DNA of 45,990 nucleotides, from NCBI GenBank assembly GCA_025464445.1, contig JAODLY010000053.1:1-45990 (forward strand). The letters run 5' to 3'. Numbering within the stretch: the first letter of the stretch is position 1; every line of letters begins with the position of its first letter. This document shows positions 7,323 to 14,397 of the stretch, piece by piece. The DNA comes from Rhodoglobus sp. (lineage in GTDB: Bacteria; Actinomycetota; Actinomycetes; Actinomycetales; Microbacteriaceae). The translations under genes were made by a program, and so were the position numbers. The notes under the pieces are model-generated. The model ran no database searches. It was given only the letters and a program-made list of their open reading frames with translations, and was not told where the DNA came from.

Positions 7323-7342
7323 TACCCCCCATCTTGGGGGTA
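7323..7342. promoter_or_regulatory. CsoR-like inverted repeat upstream of the first DUF2510 gene
   Basis: TACCCCC-N6-GGGGGTA, a perfect 7-bp inverted repeat 16 nt upstream of a shared promoter block (7359-7376). The layout resembles operators of the CsoR/FrmR copper-sensor family (TACCCC...GGGGTA). No csoR gene is in the window, so the regulator is unknown. Confidence 0.4.
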
Positions 7343-7358
7343 AAACGTGAAGGATCAT

Positions 7359-7376
7359 GTCCCCTACTATGAGGAC
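7359..7376 (+). promoter_or_regulatory. Promoter block shared by both DUF2510 genes (copy 1)
   Basis: GTCCCCTACTATGAGGAC contains a TACTAT -10 box (7365-7370) inside a GTCC-N10-GGAC inverted repeat. The same block with two changes is at 11437-11454. Both precede DUF2510 microprotein genes by about 70-80 nt. Confidence 0.55.
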
Positions 7377-7457
7377 AACCGCACCCGAACTGGCTCTCGC
7401 GGTTGAGCCACGCGCCGTTTCCCGAATCGCCCCGCGGCAGGCAATCACAGGATCACT

Positions 7458-7619
7458 ATGTCTATCGAAACCGAACTGCCCCCCTTCGGTTGGTACCCGG
7501 ATCCCGCCGGTACTTCCATGCTCCGCTGGTGGAATGGCACCGCCTGGACGAACAACCTTGAGCGTCGTCGCCCCGAGGTGCAGGCTTCTCCCGAATTCGC
7601 CACACGGCTCGCTTCCTGA
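7458..7619 (+). CDS. DUF2510 microprotein, 53 aa
   Basis: Protein of 53 aa that is little more than a DUF2510 domain: FGWYPDPAGTSMLRWWNGTAWT (residues 10-31) with its hallmark aromatic and WYPDP residues. DUF2510 usually sits at the N-terminus of actinobacterial membrane proteins; a stand-alone copy with no membrane helix is less usual. The ATG has AGGA about 6 nt upstream. The promoter block and the CGGCAGG...CACAGGA leader are near-identical to those of the 63-aa DUF2510 gene at 11523, so the two are duplicated and probably co-regulated. Function of the domain is unknown; it may bind a partner or the envelope. It lies 51 nt ahead of the giant membrane protein gene. Confidence 0.85.
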   Translation: MSIETELPPFGWYPDPAGTSMLRWWNGTAWTNNLERRRPEVQASPEFATRLAS

Positions 7620-7636
7620 GCCACCGGTAGCCGCTA

Positions 7637-7659
7637 CCCTGTACGCACGTCGTACAGGG
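7637..7659. promoter_or_regulatory. Perfect 9-bp inverted repeat over the -10 box and near the RBS of the giant membrane gene
   Basis: CCCTGTACG-CACGT-CGTACAGGG. Its left arm overlaps a TACCCT -10-like box (7635-7640) and its right arm overlaps the AGGGAG ribosome-binding site (7656-7661) of the gene at 7671. It could be a protein operator or an RNA hairpin that hides the RBS. Confidence 0.5.
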
Positions 7660-7670
7660 AGCTGCTGCTG

Positions 7671-10600
7671 ATGGTCACACCGGATAGGTCGTTCGTCGAA
7701 CACGCCGGCTACGTGGTTTTCCCCCGCGGGCCCGGCGATCTCACGAGCACGACGCACTGTCCGGCGTGTTTTTCGGCGCTCACGAGCACCGTGTGCGGCA
7801 TCTGCCACCTGGATCTCACCCATCCGGCCGCGGCGGAGTTGCACACGGTTTCGCTCGAGGCTGCCGCAGCGCTCGAGCACCGCGTCGAGCTGATCGGCAG
7901 GATGCGGTTCGAGACCGCTGGCGCACCCGCCGCACCCGCCATCCCCGCCGCGGTTGCCGCTCCCCCGGTCGTCTCTGCGCCGAGTTCGGCGCCACCGGTT
8001 GCGACCCCGCCATCGGTTCGGGATGCCGCGCCGAAACGCCATTTCGGCGTGCAGGTGGTCCTGCTCATCGTCGGCGTCTCACTGCTCGCCGTTGGCGCGG
8101 TCTTCTTCCTCGTCTACGCGTTCATCACGTTCGGACTTGTCTGGCGCTCTGTGATCATCGCCGCGGTCACGGTTGCTGCCTTCGTCGGGGCGTCCCTCCT
8201 GCGCCGGCAAAAGCTCGGCGCGACGGCCGAGGCGATCGCCGCCCTCGCTGTCGTGTTCGTCTACCTCGACGCGTTCGCGATCCGGGCGAACAACCTGTTC
8301 GGCGCCGAGCGCGCCGACGGGGTCGTCTATTGGGGCGCGACCCTGCTCGCTTCTGCCGTCGTCTTCGCGGTGTGGCACCGCCTCTCCGGCCTGCGCCTGC
8401 CGAACATCGTCGCGTTCGCGGCGGCAGCGCCCGGCCTTGCCCTCCTCGTGGGCGGACTCACGACCAGCCTCGAGGATGCGACTCGCGTGTTCGTCTCGTT
8501 CGCCGCGCTGGCTTTCGGCGGCCTGCTGCATCCGCTGGCCGGCGCGAAGCGAGTCGAGCGAGTCATCTCGCTGGTCATCGGCTGCGTTGGGCTGGCCGCG
8601 GGCGGCATCGCCGCGCTGTTCCTTGAGCCGAACTGGGATTGGGCGCCGGCCGTAGGGCTCGGTGTCATCGCGATAATCGCGCTGCTGCACGTGGTGGTGG
8701 CGACGAGAGTGGGGTCGCCTCGGGCGCCAGCACGTGTCGCGGCCGGGATCGGCGGGGTCGCGGCATCCGCAGCGATGCTCGCGACGGGGCTGCGGATGAA
8801 CGACGTGCCTTTCGTCGTGCTCGCGGCACCGATTGCGGCTGCGGCCATCGCGCTCGCCCTCGAGTTCGCGGCGCGGCGGGTGTCCGGGCTCCCCCGGGCC
8901 GCCGCCGTGACTGCGGCCTGGGCATCCGCGGGCGTCGCAGCTCTCGCCCTGCTGTTCCCGGTCGTGACGAGCTTGTCGCCTGTCATCGGGCTCGTCGTCG
9001 GCGGCACGGAGCGCTGGAGTGTGCGCGGCGGCAACGCGATCGCCTTGCAGCAGGAGAACATCGACGCGGTCATCGCCCTCGCCGCAATCGTCGCCCTCGC
9101 CGCGGGCGGCTGGCTGATGTCTGACGTCTTCGCCCGGCGCAAGCCCATCATCGCGTGGGCGGCCGTAGCCGTGCTCATCCTCGCCGCGCCCCTCACCGGG
9201 TTGCTGTGGCTCGCCGACATCGCCTGGCTCGTTCTCGGGGCTGCCGGCCTCGTAGCTCTCGTCGCGGCGGCCCGCCGTGGGTCCCGCGTCGCGGTGCGGG
9301 CTCCCATCGCCGCGGCGGCGATCGTGGCCACGGCCCTCGCGTACGCGTCATCGTGGGCGAGCATCGACACCTGGTGGTACGGCTCGGTCGGCACCGTGGC
9401 ACTGCTCGTCGTGGCGCGCGTCACGACGAAATCGGCGGTGGTGCGCGCCATCCTGCTCGGCGCGGCCACTGTCGTCGCACTCGTCGCGGCAGGCTCTGAG
9501 GGCTGGCACACGAACGAGCGCTTCCATGGCGGCGCCGGCGCGGGCGTCGACGCCACGCATTTCGTCGGGATCCTCGCGATCCTGCTTGTCATACTCTCTG
9601 CCGTGCTGGCCCGGGTGCTCTCGGCGCTCGAGACCAGGGTGCTGTTCTGGCTCTCGTTCGCGGCGGCGGTTGTCACCTCGGGAGTGAGCTGGGTGCTCGG
9701 CGCCATCGCGAGCCCGGCCGATCTGGGCCTGCTCGTGTTGCCCGAGTTCCTGACGAGCGTGCTGCTCGCATTCGGCCTGCTGGTTGCGCTGCTGGGGTGG
9801 GTGCTGCTGCCTTCGACCTCCCGGTTCGGGGTGGAGCGGGTCGCGGCATCCATCGCCATTGCCCCTGTCGTCGCCTGGCTCGTCGATTCGCTCGCGCGTC
9901 TCGCCGCGCTCCCCGTTTTCGTGACCTCCCTGGCCCCGATTGCCGCCAGCCTGCTGGTCGCCGCCGTCGGGCTGGCGATCGCACTGCTGCGGCCCGGCGG
10001 TGCCCCGCGCTGGACACTGGACGCGGGTGTCGCGCTCGTCGCGCTCCCGACGGTGCTCGCCGCGGTCTCGGTACCCACGGATGACACCTGGCTCATGCTG
10101 CTCGTCGCTGGCCTCACCGCCCTGCTCCTGTCGGTCTCGAAAGACGGTCTTTTCGCCTCCGGCTCGCCGCGCAAGCATCTCGGCTGGGTGGCTCTCGTCC
10201 TCGGCGCCGCGGGACTGTGGTGGCGTCTCGGCGACGCCAGGGTCACCGCGCTCGAGCCCTACGTGCTTCCAATCGCGGGCGCGCTGCTGGTCATCGCGTT
10301 CCTCGTCTGGCGCGCGGATCGACCGGCCGAGAGCGCCGCAGCGCCGGTGATCGCGTTCGCCGGCCTCGCGATCGGGGTCCTGCCGATCGCGGCGGTTTCC
10401 ACCACCGGCCCCGTGCTGCGCACCTTAATCGTTGCCGGCGCCGCGGCCATCCTGGTGCTGGCCGGCACGTTCACGCCGGGAGTCAAGCTGCGCCACTACC
10501 GGGATGCCGCGGCGCTGGCCGGTGCGCTCGGCATCGTTACGGCTGCCGTCGGCCGCGCCGCCGCCATGGCCGCTGCGGGCAACACGGCAGACCCCACGCT

Positions 10601-11342
10601 CGACGCCTGGCTTGGCGGGGCGTTCGCGGTGCTGGTGGCGGCCGCGATCGGACAGTCCCGCGCCCGTCCGATCCTCGGCCAGGTAGTGCTCGGGGTTGCC
10701 GTCGCGGCGGTTGCGCTCGTCGAACTCGGGGTGCTCGACGGTCGCTTCGGCACTCCGAGGGCAGTGACCCTGCTCCTGCTGCTCGGCGTGCTCCACGTGC
10801 TCGGCGTGCTCTTCGACAGGGCGCCGTTCACGGCGCTCCTCGGCTGGGCGTCCATCGCCCTCGGTGCGGTCGTCGCGGTCGTGGCTGTGGCGGGAGAGGT
10901 CATCGATCCGCTCGAGTGGGCGACGGGCATCCTCGCCGCCGCGCTTTTGGTGGCGGGAGCCTTGCGGCTGCGCCGTTCCGCGGGCGCGCGCAGTTGGGCG
11001 TGGCTGGCACCGGGCCTGCTCGTGCTGCTCGTTCCCTCGCTGCTCGCCACCTTCGGGGAGCAGCCGGCCTGGCGGCTCGTCGGGCTCGGTGTCGCGTGCC
11101 TCATCGCAATCGTGGCCGGTGCGCTGCTCAAGCTCCAGGCGCCACTGCTGGTGGGTGCGGTGGTCGTCATCGTGCACGCCCTGCGCACGTTCGCGCCGCA
11201 ACTCGCGGCGGTCTACCAGCTGACCGAATGGTGGGTCTGGGCGGTGGTCGGCGGGGCGATCATCCTGTTCCTCGGCCTCACGTTCGAGAAGCGCCTGCGT
11301 GACCTGAAGTCGGTCGGCACCCGGGTGGCTTCGCTGCGGTAG
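7671..11342 (+). CDS. Giant polytopic membrane protein with N-terminal zinc ribbon (SCO7613-C-terminal-domain type)
   Basis: Protein of 1223 aa. The N-terminus carries a C-x2-C ... C-x2-C zinc ribbon (Cys30, Cys33, Cys42, Cys45: CPAC and CGIC) followed by a helical stretch and a Pro/Ala-rich linker (about 85-120). From about residue 125 to the end it is almost wholly membrane helices, probably 30 or more, rich in Ala, Val, Leu and Gly and ending with a charged EKRLRDLKS segment. This layout matches the actinobacterial family called SCO7613 C-terminal domain-containing membrane proteins. No catalytic motif is visible and the function is unknown; a scaffold, sensor or lipid/polymer-handling role would be guesswork. 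ATG 7671 has AGGGAG about 10 nt upstream, inside a palindrome. It is flanked by two DUF2510 microprotein genes with copied promoters. GC-rich composition is like the neighbours, so no sign of recent transfer. Confidence 0.82.
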   Translation: MVTPDRSFVEHAGYVVFPRGPGDLTSTTHCPACFSALTSTVCGICHLDLTHPAAAELHTVSLEAAAALEHRVELIGRMRFETAGAPAAPAIPAAVAAPPVVSAPSSAPPVATPPSVRDAAPKRHFGVQVVLLIVGVSLLAVGAVFFLVYAFITFGLVWRSVIIAAVTVAAFVGASLLRRQKLGATAEAIAALAVVFVYLDAFAIRANNLFGAERADGVVYWGATLLASAVVFAVWHRLSGLRLPNIVAFAAAAPGLALLVGGLTTSLEDATRVFVSFAALAFGGLLHPLAGAKRVERVISLVIGCVGLAAGGIAALFLEPNWDWAPAVGLGVIAIIALLHVVVATRVGSPRAPARVAAGIGGVAASAAMLATGLRMNDVPFVVLAAPIAAAAIALALEFAARRVSGLPRAAAVTAAWASAGVAALALLFPVVTSLSPVIGLVVGGTERWSVRGGNAIALQQENIDAVIALAAIVALAAGGWLMSDVFARRKPIIAWAAVAVLILAAPLTGLLWLADIAWLVLGAAGLVALVAAARRGSRVAVRAPIAAAAIVATALAYASSWASIDTWWYGSVGTVALLVVARVTTKSAVVRAILLGAATVVALVAAGSEGWHTNERFHGGAGAGVDATHFVGILAILLVILSAVLARVLSALETRVLFWLSFAAAVVTSGVSWVLGAIASPADLGLLVLPEFLTSVLLAFGLLVALLGWVLLPSTSRFGVERVAASIAIAPVVAWLVDSLARLAALPVFVTSLAPIAASLLVAAVGLAIALLRPGGAPRWTLDAGVALVALPTVLAAVSVPTDDTWLMLLVAGLTALLLSVSKDGLFASGSPRKHLGWVALVLGAAGLWWRLGDARVTALEPYVLPIAGALLVIAFLVWRADRPAESAAAPVIAFAGLAIGVLPIAAVSTTGPVLRTLIVAGAAAILVLAGTFTPGVKLRHYRDAAALAGALGIVTAAVGRAAAMAAAGNTADPTLDAWLGGAFAVLVAAAIGQSRARPILGQVVLGVAVAAVALVELGVLDGRFGTPRAVTLLLLLGVLHVLGVLFDRAPFTALLGWASIALGAVVAVVAVAGEVIDPLEWATGILAAALLVAGALRLRRSAGARSWAWLAPGLLVLLVPSLLATFGEQPAWRLVGLGVACLIAIVAGALLKLQAPLLVGAVVVIVHALRTFAPQLAAVYQLTEWWVWAVVGGAIILFLGLTFEKRLRDLKSVGTRVASLR

Positions 11343-11436
11343 CCGGCGAACCGCGGGAATCTCGCGAATCCCCACGGCATAAGGCGTGGGAGCGCTCCCA
11401 TGACCCCCGGGTTGGGGGCTGTCGGGGTACAAAGGG

Positions 11437-11454
11437 GTCCCCTACTCTGTGGAC
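11437..11454 (+). promoter_or_regulatory. Promoter block shared by both DUF2510 genes (copy 2)
   Basis: GTCCCCTACTCTGTGGAC with a TACTCT -10 box (11443-11448) and the same GTCC-N10-GGAC inverted repeat as at 7359-7376. A second conserved piece, GCGGCAGG followed by CACAGGA, lies just before both start codons (7434-7452 and 11498-11517). Confidence 0.55.
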
Positions 11455-11522
11455 GAGGGCCGTAACCGGCACTCGAATGCCGCACCCGGATGGCCTAGCG
11501 GCAGGGCACCACAGGACACGCA

Positions 11523-11714
11523 ATGTCGACCACAACGAACACCAGGACGGAAGTAGCCCCCTACGGCTGGTACCCCGACCCTGCGGGCAGCCACAAGCTG
11601 CGGCTTTGGAACGGCGCCGAGTGGACTGACAAGCTCGAGCGCAAAGGTTCAGGCGTCCAGCCGGTTTTCGGCTATTCCGAAGACGGCCGCGTCACCCGCC
11701 AGTTCGACTACTGA
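11523..11714 (+). CDS. DUF2510 microprotein, 63 aa
   Basis: Second small DUF2510 protein (63 aa): YGWYPDPAGSHKLRLWNGAEWTD spans residues 14-36, followed by a short polar tail ending RQFDY. It is a paralogue of the 53-aa protein at 7458; the domains and the promoter/leader are both conserved, while the tails differ. AGGA lies about 7 nt before the ATG. It is soluble by sequence, with no signal peptide or membrane helix. Its last 23 nt overlap the end of the convergent response-regulator gene. Position directly after the giant membrane protein gene suggests a shared function, perhaps as partner subunits. Confidence 0.85.
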   Translation: MSTTTNTRTEVAPYGWYPDPAGSHKLRLWNGAEWTDKLERKGSGVQPVFGYSEDGRVTRQFDY

Positions 11715-12360
11715 GCCAGGCCAGCACGGCTAGCACCCGCCGGTGGTCGGTGCCGGAGTCATCCAGCGCCAGCTTCTGGAAGATGGCCGTCACGTTCTTC
11801 TCGACAGCGCCGATGCCGATCACGAGCTGCCTGCCGATCGCCGCGTTCGTTCGCCCCTCGGCCATGAGGGCCATCACTTCCCGCTCGCGCGGTGTCAGCG
11901 CGGCGAGCGGATCATGGCGCCGCCCCAACAGTTGCGCGACGACCTCTGGGTCGAGCACGGTGCCGCCTGCGGCGATCCGTTCGACGGCATCCCTGAGCTC
12001 GGCGAGCGAGGCAACCCGGTCTTTGAGCAGGTAGCCCACCCCGCCGCTGCCGCTCGACAACAGCTCCTGGGCATAGGCGACCTCGACGTACTGCGAGAGC
12101 AACAGGATGCCGACGCCGGGCAGCGCGGACCTCGCCTCGATGGCCGCCCGTACGCCCTCGTCGCGATATGTCGGCGGCATCCGCACGTCGAGCACGACGA
12201 TGTCGGGCGCCACGGCGGTCAAGTCGGCGAGCAGGTCGACAGCGTCGCCGTATGACGCAACCACATCGAAACCGGCCTCGTCGAGCACGCGCACGAGCCC
12301 TTCACGCAACAGCACCGAGTCATCGGCAACCACCACGCGAAGGGGTGCTGTTGGGCTCAC
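11692..12360 (-). CDS. NarL/LuxR-family response regulator
   Basis: Response regulator of 222 aa. The receiver domain (about 5-125) has the acidic pair VVADD, phosphoacceptor Asp in VVLDVRMPP near residue 56 and Lys in LLKDRV near 112. The C-terminal LuxR-type helix-turn-helix contains LTPREREVMALMAEGRTNAAI and the typical VEKNVTAIFQKL. It is paired with the sensor kinase gene just upstream, whose stop is 10 nt away, so the two form one operon. I chose the GTG at 12360; a TTG at 12378 that overlaps the kinase stop is an alternative. A likely binding site is the 18-bp palindrome upstream of the kinase gene. The stimulus is unknown; envelope stress is possible by analogy with LiaR-like systems. 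Confidence 0.9.
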   Translation of the reverse strand: MSPTAPLRVVVADDSVLLREGLVRVLDEAGFDVVASYGDAVDLLADLTAVAPDIVVLDVRMPPTYRDEGVRAAIEARSALPGVGILLLSQYVEVAYAQELLSSGSGGVGYLLKDRVASLAELRDAVERIAAGGTVLDPEVVAQLLGRRHDPLAALTPREREVMALMAEGRTNAAIGRQLVIGIGAVEKNVTAIFQKLALDDSGTDHRRVLAVLAWLSSRTGG

Positions 12361-12370
12361 CCAGCCAACA

Positions 12371-13729
12371 CTAGGCAATCGAGGTCGTCGACGTGACGGA
12401 GGTCGTCACCGGCAGGTGCGCCGAGACGATCGTCGGCCCCCCAGCCGGGCTGTGCAGTTCGAGTGTGCCGCCGAGCCCACGCAGTCTCTCCTCGAGGCCG
12501 GAGATGCCGTGCCCCGCGATCGTGAATGCGCCGCCGCGGCCGTTGTCGGTCACGACCACGTCGAGCCAGGATTGCTCCTCAACCCGCAACGAGACGCGCA
12601 CCTCGATGTCCGTTGCCCCCGAGTGCTTGCCCGCGTTGACGAGAGCCTCGCTGGCCATGAAGTAGGCATTGCGCTCGATCTCCTGCGGCAGCTCGATGCC
12701 GTCGGGCAGCTCGCTGACCACTCGCGCCGGCACGGTGCTGCGGGCCGCCGCGGACTCGAGCGCCGCGACGAGTCCCCGGTCGAGCAGGATGGGCGGCGCG
12801 AAACCGCGGGACAGCGCGCGCAATTCCTCCAGGGCATCCTTCGACTGCTGCATGGCCTCGGAGATGAGGCTCCGCGCCTTCTCCGGGTCGGCGTCGAGCT
12901 GGCGCTCGGCCGCAGCCAGGTCCATCTGCAGCCGCACGAGCCGCTGCTGCGGCCCGTCGTGGATGTCCCGCTCGAGTCGGCGCAGTGAGTGGCCCTCCGC
13001 GGAGTGCGCCGCCCCGCGAGACTCGGCGAGGGTGGCGACCTCGCGCTGGAGGGCATCCGATCGCCACGTGCCGAGCACGCCACGGGCAACGAGCCAGTGC
13101 AGCGAAACCAGGCCGCGGCTGACGAATGGCAGCGTGGCGACAAGCACGATGCCGAGCGCCAGGTAGATGAGGTTGTCGGCGAGAACGACATCGAGGCCGA
13201 CGCGACCCTGGAAGATCCACTCAGACAGGAACCAACCGCGGTGGCCCTGGGGCAGGAAAATCGACCAGAACCAATAGGTGAGTCCGCCCAACCCACTCGC
13301 TACCCAGCTGATCATTATCGACCAGGTGAACGTCGTGATGATGAAGTCGAGCACCATCACGTAAAGCAGGTACAACCAGTAGTGGCCGTTGCCGAGCACC
13401 GCGCGCACCCAGCCGAAGAAGCCCGTGCGGGCGCGGGCATCCTGCCACTCGGGCTTTTGGATAGGTGGCCTGCCGGTCCAGCGCAGCAGGGCGAGGTCGA
13501 GCGTGCCGAAACCTCTCGCTATGTAGAGGCACGCGACGATGAGCACGAGCCCGATAAAGAACGTGACGATAGTGCCGAACCCCGCCGAGAACAGTCCGAC
13601 CGTGAGCCCGAAGCCGACGACGGCGATCGGGAAGGCGATGAACAGGTAGCCCAACTCGCGCGGCACGTTCGACCAGAGTCGCCAATACCCGGCCCGCCCG
13701 GGCTGGGTGGCGATATCTGTGGTTGTCAT
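12371..13729 (-). CDS. Sensor histidine kinase with membrane sensor domain (NarL-type partner)
   Basis: Sensor kinase of 452 aa. Residues about 14-220 form a membrane-embedded sensor region (GYWRLWSNVPRELGYLFIAF and four or more hydrophobic segments), matching the putative-sensor domain of actinobacterial kinases. The HisKA_3 dimerisation motif is RRLERDIHDGPQQRL with phospho-accepting His257. The ATP-binding domain shows the N-box ALVNAGKHSGA, DNGRGG and GHGISGLEERL. ATG 13729 has AGGAG 6 nt upstream (GGAGACGCTC). The gene is divergent from dps with 170 bp between. That gap holds an 18-bp palindrome 16 nt before this start, a good candidate for autoregulation by the paired response regulator. 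Confidence 0.92.
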   Translation of the reverse strand: MTTTDIATQPGRAGYWRLWSNVPRELGYLFIAFPIAVVGFGLTVGLFSAGFGTIVTFFIGLVLIVACLYIARGFGTLDLALLRWTGRPPIQKPEWQDARARTGFFGWVRAVLGNGHYWLYLLYVMVLDFIITTFTWSIMISWVASGLGGLTYWFWSIFLPQGHRGWFLSEWIFQGRVGLDVVLADNLIYLALGIVLVATLPFVSRGLVSLHWLVARGVLGTWRSDALQREVATLAESRGAAHSAEGHSLRRLERDIHDGPQQRLVRLQMDLAAAERQLDADPEKARSLISEAMQQSKDALEELRALSRGFAPPILLDRGLVAALESAAARSTVPARVVSELPDGIELPQEIERNAYFMASEALVNAGKHSGATDIEVRVSLRVEEQSWLDVVVTDNGRGGAFTIAGHGISGLEERLRGLGGTLELHSPAGGPTIVSAHLPVTTSVTSTTSIA

Positions 13730-13744
13730 GAGCGTCTCCTCAAT

Positions 13745-13762
13745 TGTGCCGGTACTGGCACA
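13745..13762. promoter_or_regulatory. Palindrome upstream of the sensor-kinase gene
   Basis: TGTGCCGGTACTGGCACA: 18 bp, symmetric except for one central pair. It lies 16 nt before the start of the kinase gene. LuxR-type regulators bind such palindromes, so it may be the site of the adjacent response regulator. Confidence 0.5.
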
Positions 13763-13821
13763 GTCCAATGCTCGCGAGCCGCCGCATCCCGCAGTATCAG
13801 GCAGTCACACGAACCGGCGGT

Positions 13822-13870
13822 GGGGGTATCCCCCGTCGGCCCTTGCGAAAATGCCGTGGCTGCGTAGCGT
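13822..13870 (+). promoter_or_regulatory. dps: dps promoter with upstream GGGGGTATCCCCC element
   Basis: TTGCGA (13843-13848) and TAGCGT (13865-13870) with a 16-nt spacer form a plausible sigma-70-type promoter for dps. A perfect G5-TAT-C5 palindrome (13822-13834) sits just upstream of the -35 box, the usual place for an activator or for upstream repression. Confidence 0.5.
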
Positions 13871-13899
13871 GGAAGGGACGACAAAACGAAGGAGTCATC

Positions 13900-14397
13900 A
13901 TGACCCAAGTCACATCAGTCCCCCGCACATCAGCGGACCCGGATGTCACGAGCGGTGTAGCCCAATTCCTCGGGCCCGTCGTGACCGACCTCACCGCCCT
14001 CTCCGTCGACGGCAAGCAGGCGCACTGGCACGTGCGCGGGGACAACTTCCAGGCGGTGCACGAACTGCTCGATACCATCGTCGACCACGCCCGAACCTAT
14101 GCGGACATGGCGGCGGAACGCGTCGTCGCCCTCGGGCTGCCGATCGATGCGCGCGTGCAGACCGTGGCATCCAAGGCGACCACCCCGAAGCTGAAGCCGG
14201 GATTCCAGCACACCGACGCGATGATCACCCAGGTGATCGCGGGCATCGATGCGACCCTCATCACCGTGCGCACAGCCGTTGACGAACTCGACAAGCTCGA
14301 CCCGGTGAGCCAGGACGTCGTGATCGAGATCGCCCGTGCGCTCGAGAAGGACCGCTGGTTCCTCTTCGCGCACGTGGCACCGAAGTCACGCAGCTAG
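13900..14397 (+). CDS. dps: Dps-family ferritin-like DNA-protection protein
   Basis: Dps protein of 165 aa, which forms a dodecameric cage, oxidises Fe(II) with peroxide and shields DNA. The inter-subunit ferroxidase ligands can be placed by spacing to E. coli Dps: His42 (AHWHVRG), His54, Asp58, Asp69 and Glu73. The protein otherwise follows the four-helix ferritin fold. ATG 13900 has GAAGGAG 6 nt upstream. The N-terminal tail (about 18 residues) is polar with a single Arg, so DNA binding through a Lys-rich tail is not evident. It is divergent from a two-component system and shares a CTAG stop overlap with the amidohydrolase gene. Confidence 0.95.
   Translation: MTQVTSVPRTSADPDVTSGVAQFLGPVVTDLTALSVDGKQAHWHVRGDNFQAVHELLDTIVDHARTYADMAAERVVALGLPIDARVQTVASKATTPKLKPGFQHTDAMITQVIAGIDATLITVRTAVDELDKLDPVSQDVVIEIARALEKDRWFLFAHVAPKSRS

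Noticed and set aside
8327-10246. Long antisense open frame inside the giant membrane protein gene
   Set aside because: Low-complexity Ala/Arg/Ser/Thr composition and no motifs; mirror of the hydrophobic coding strand.
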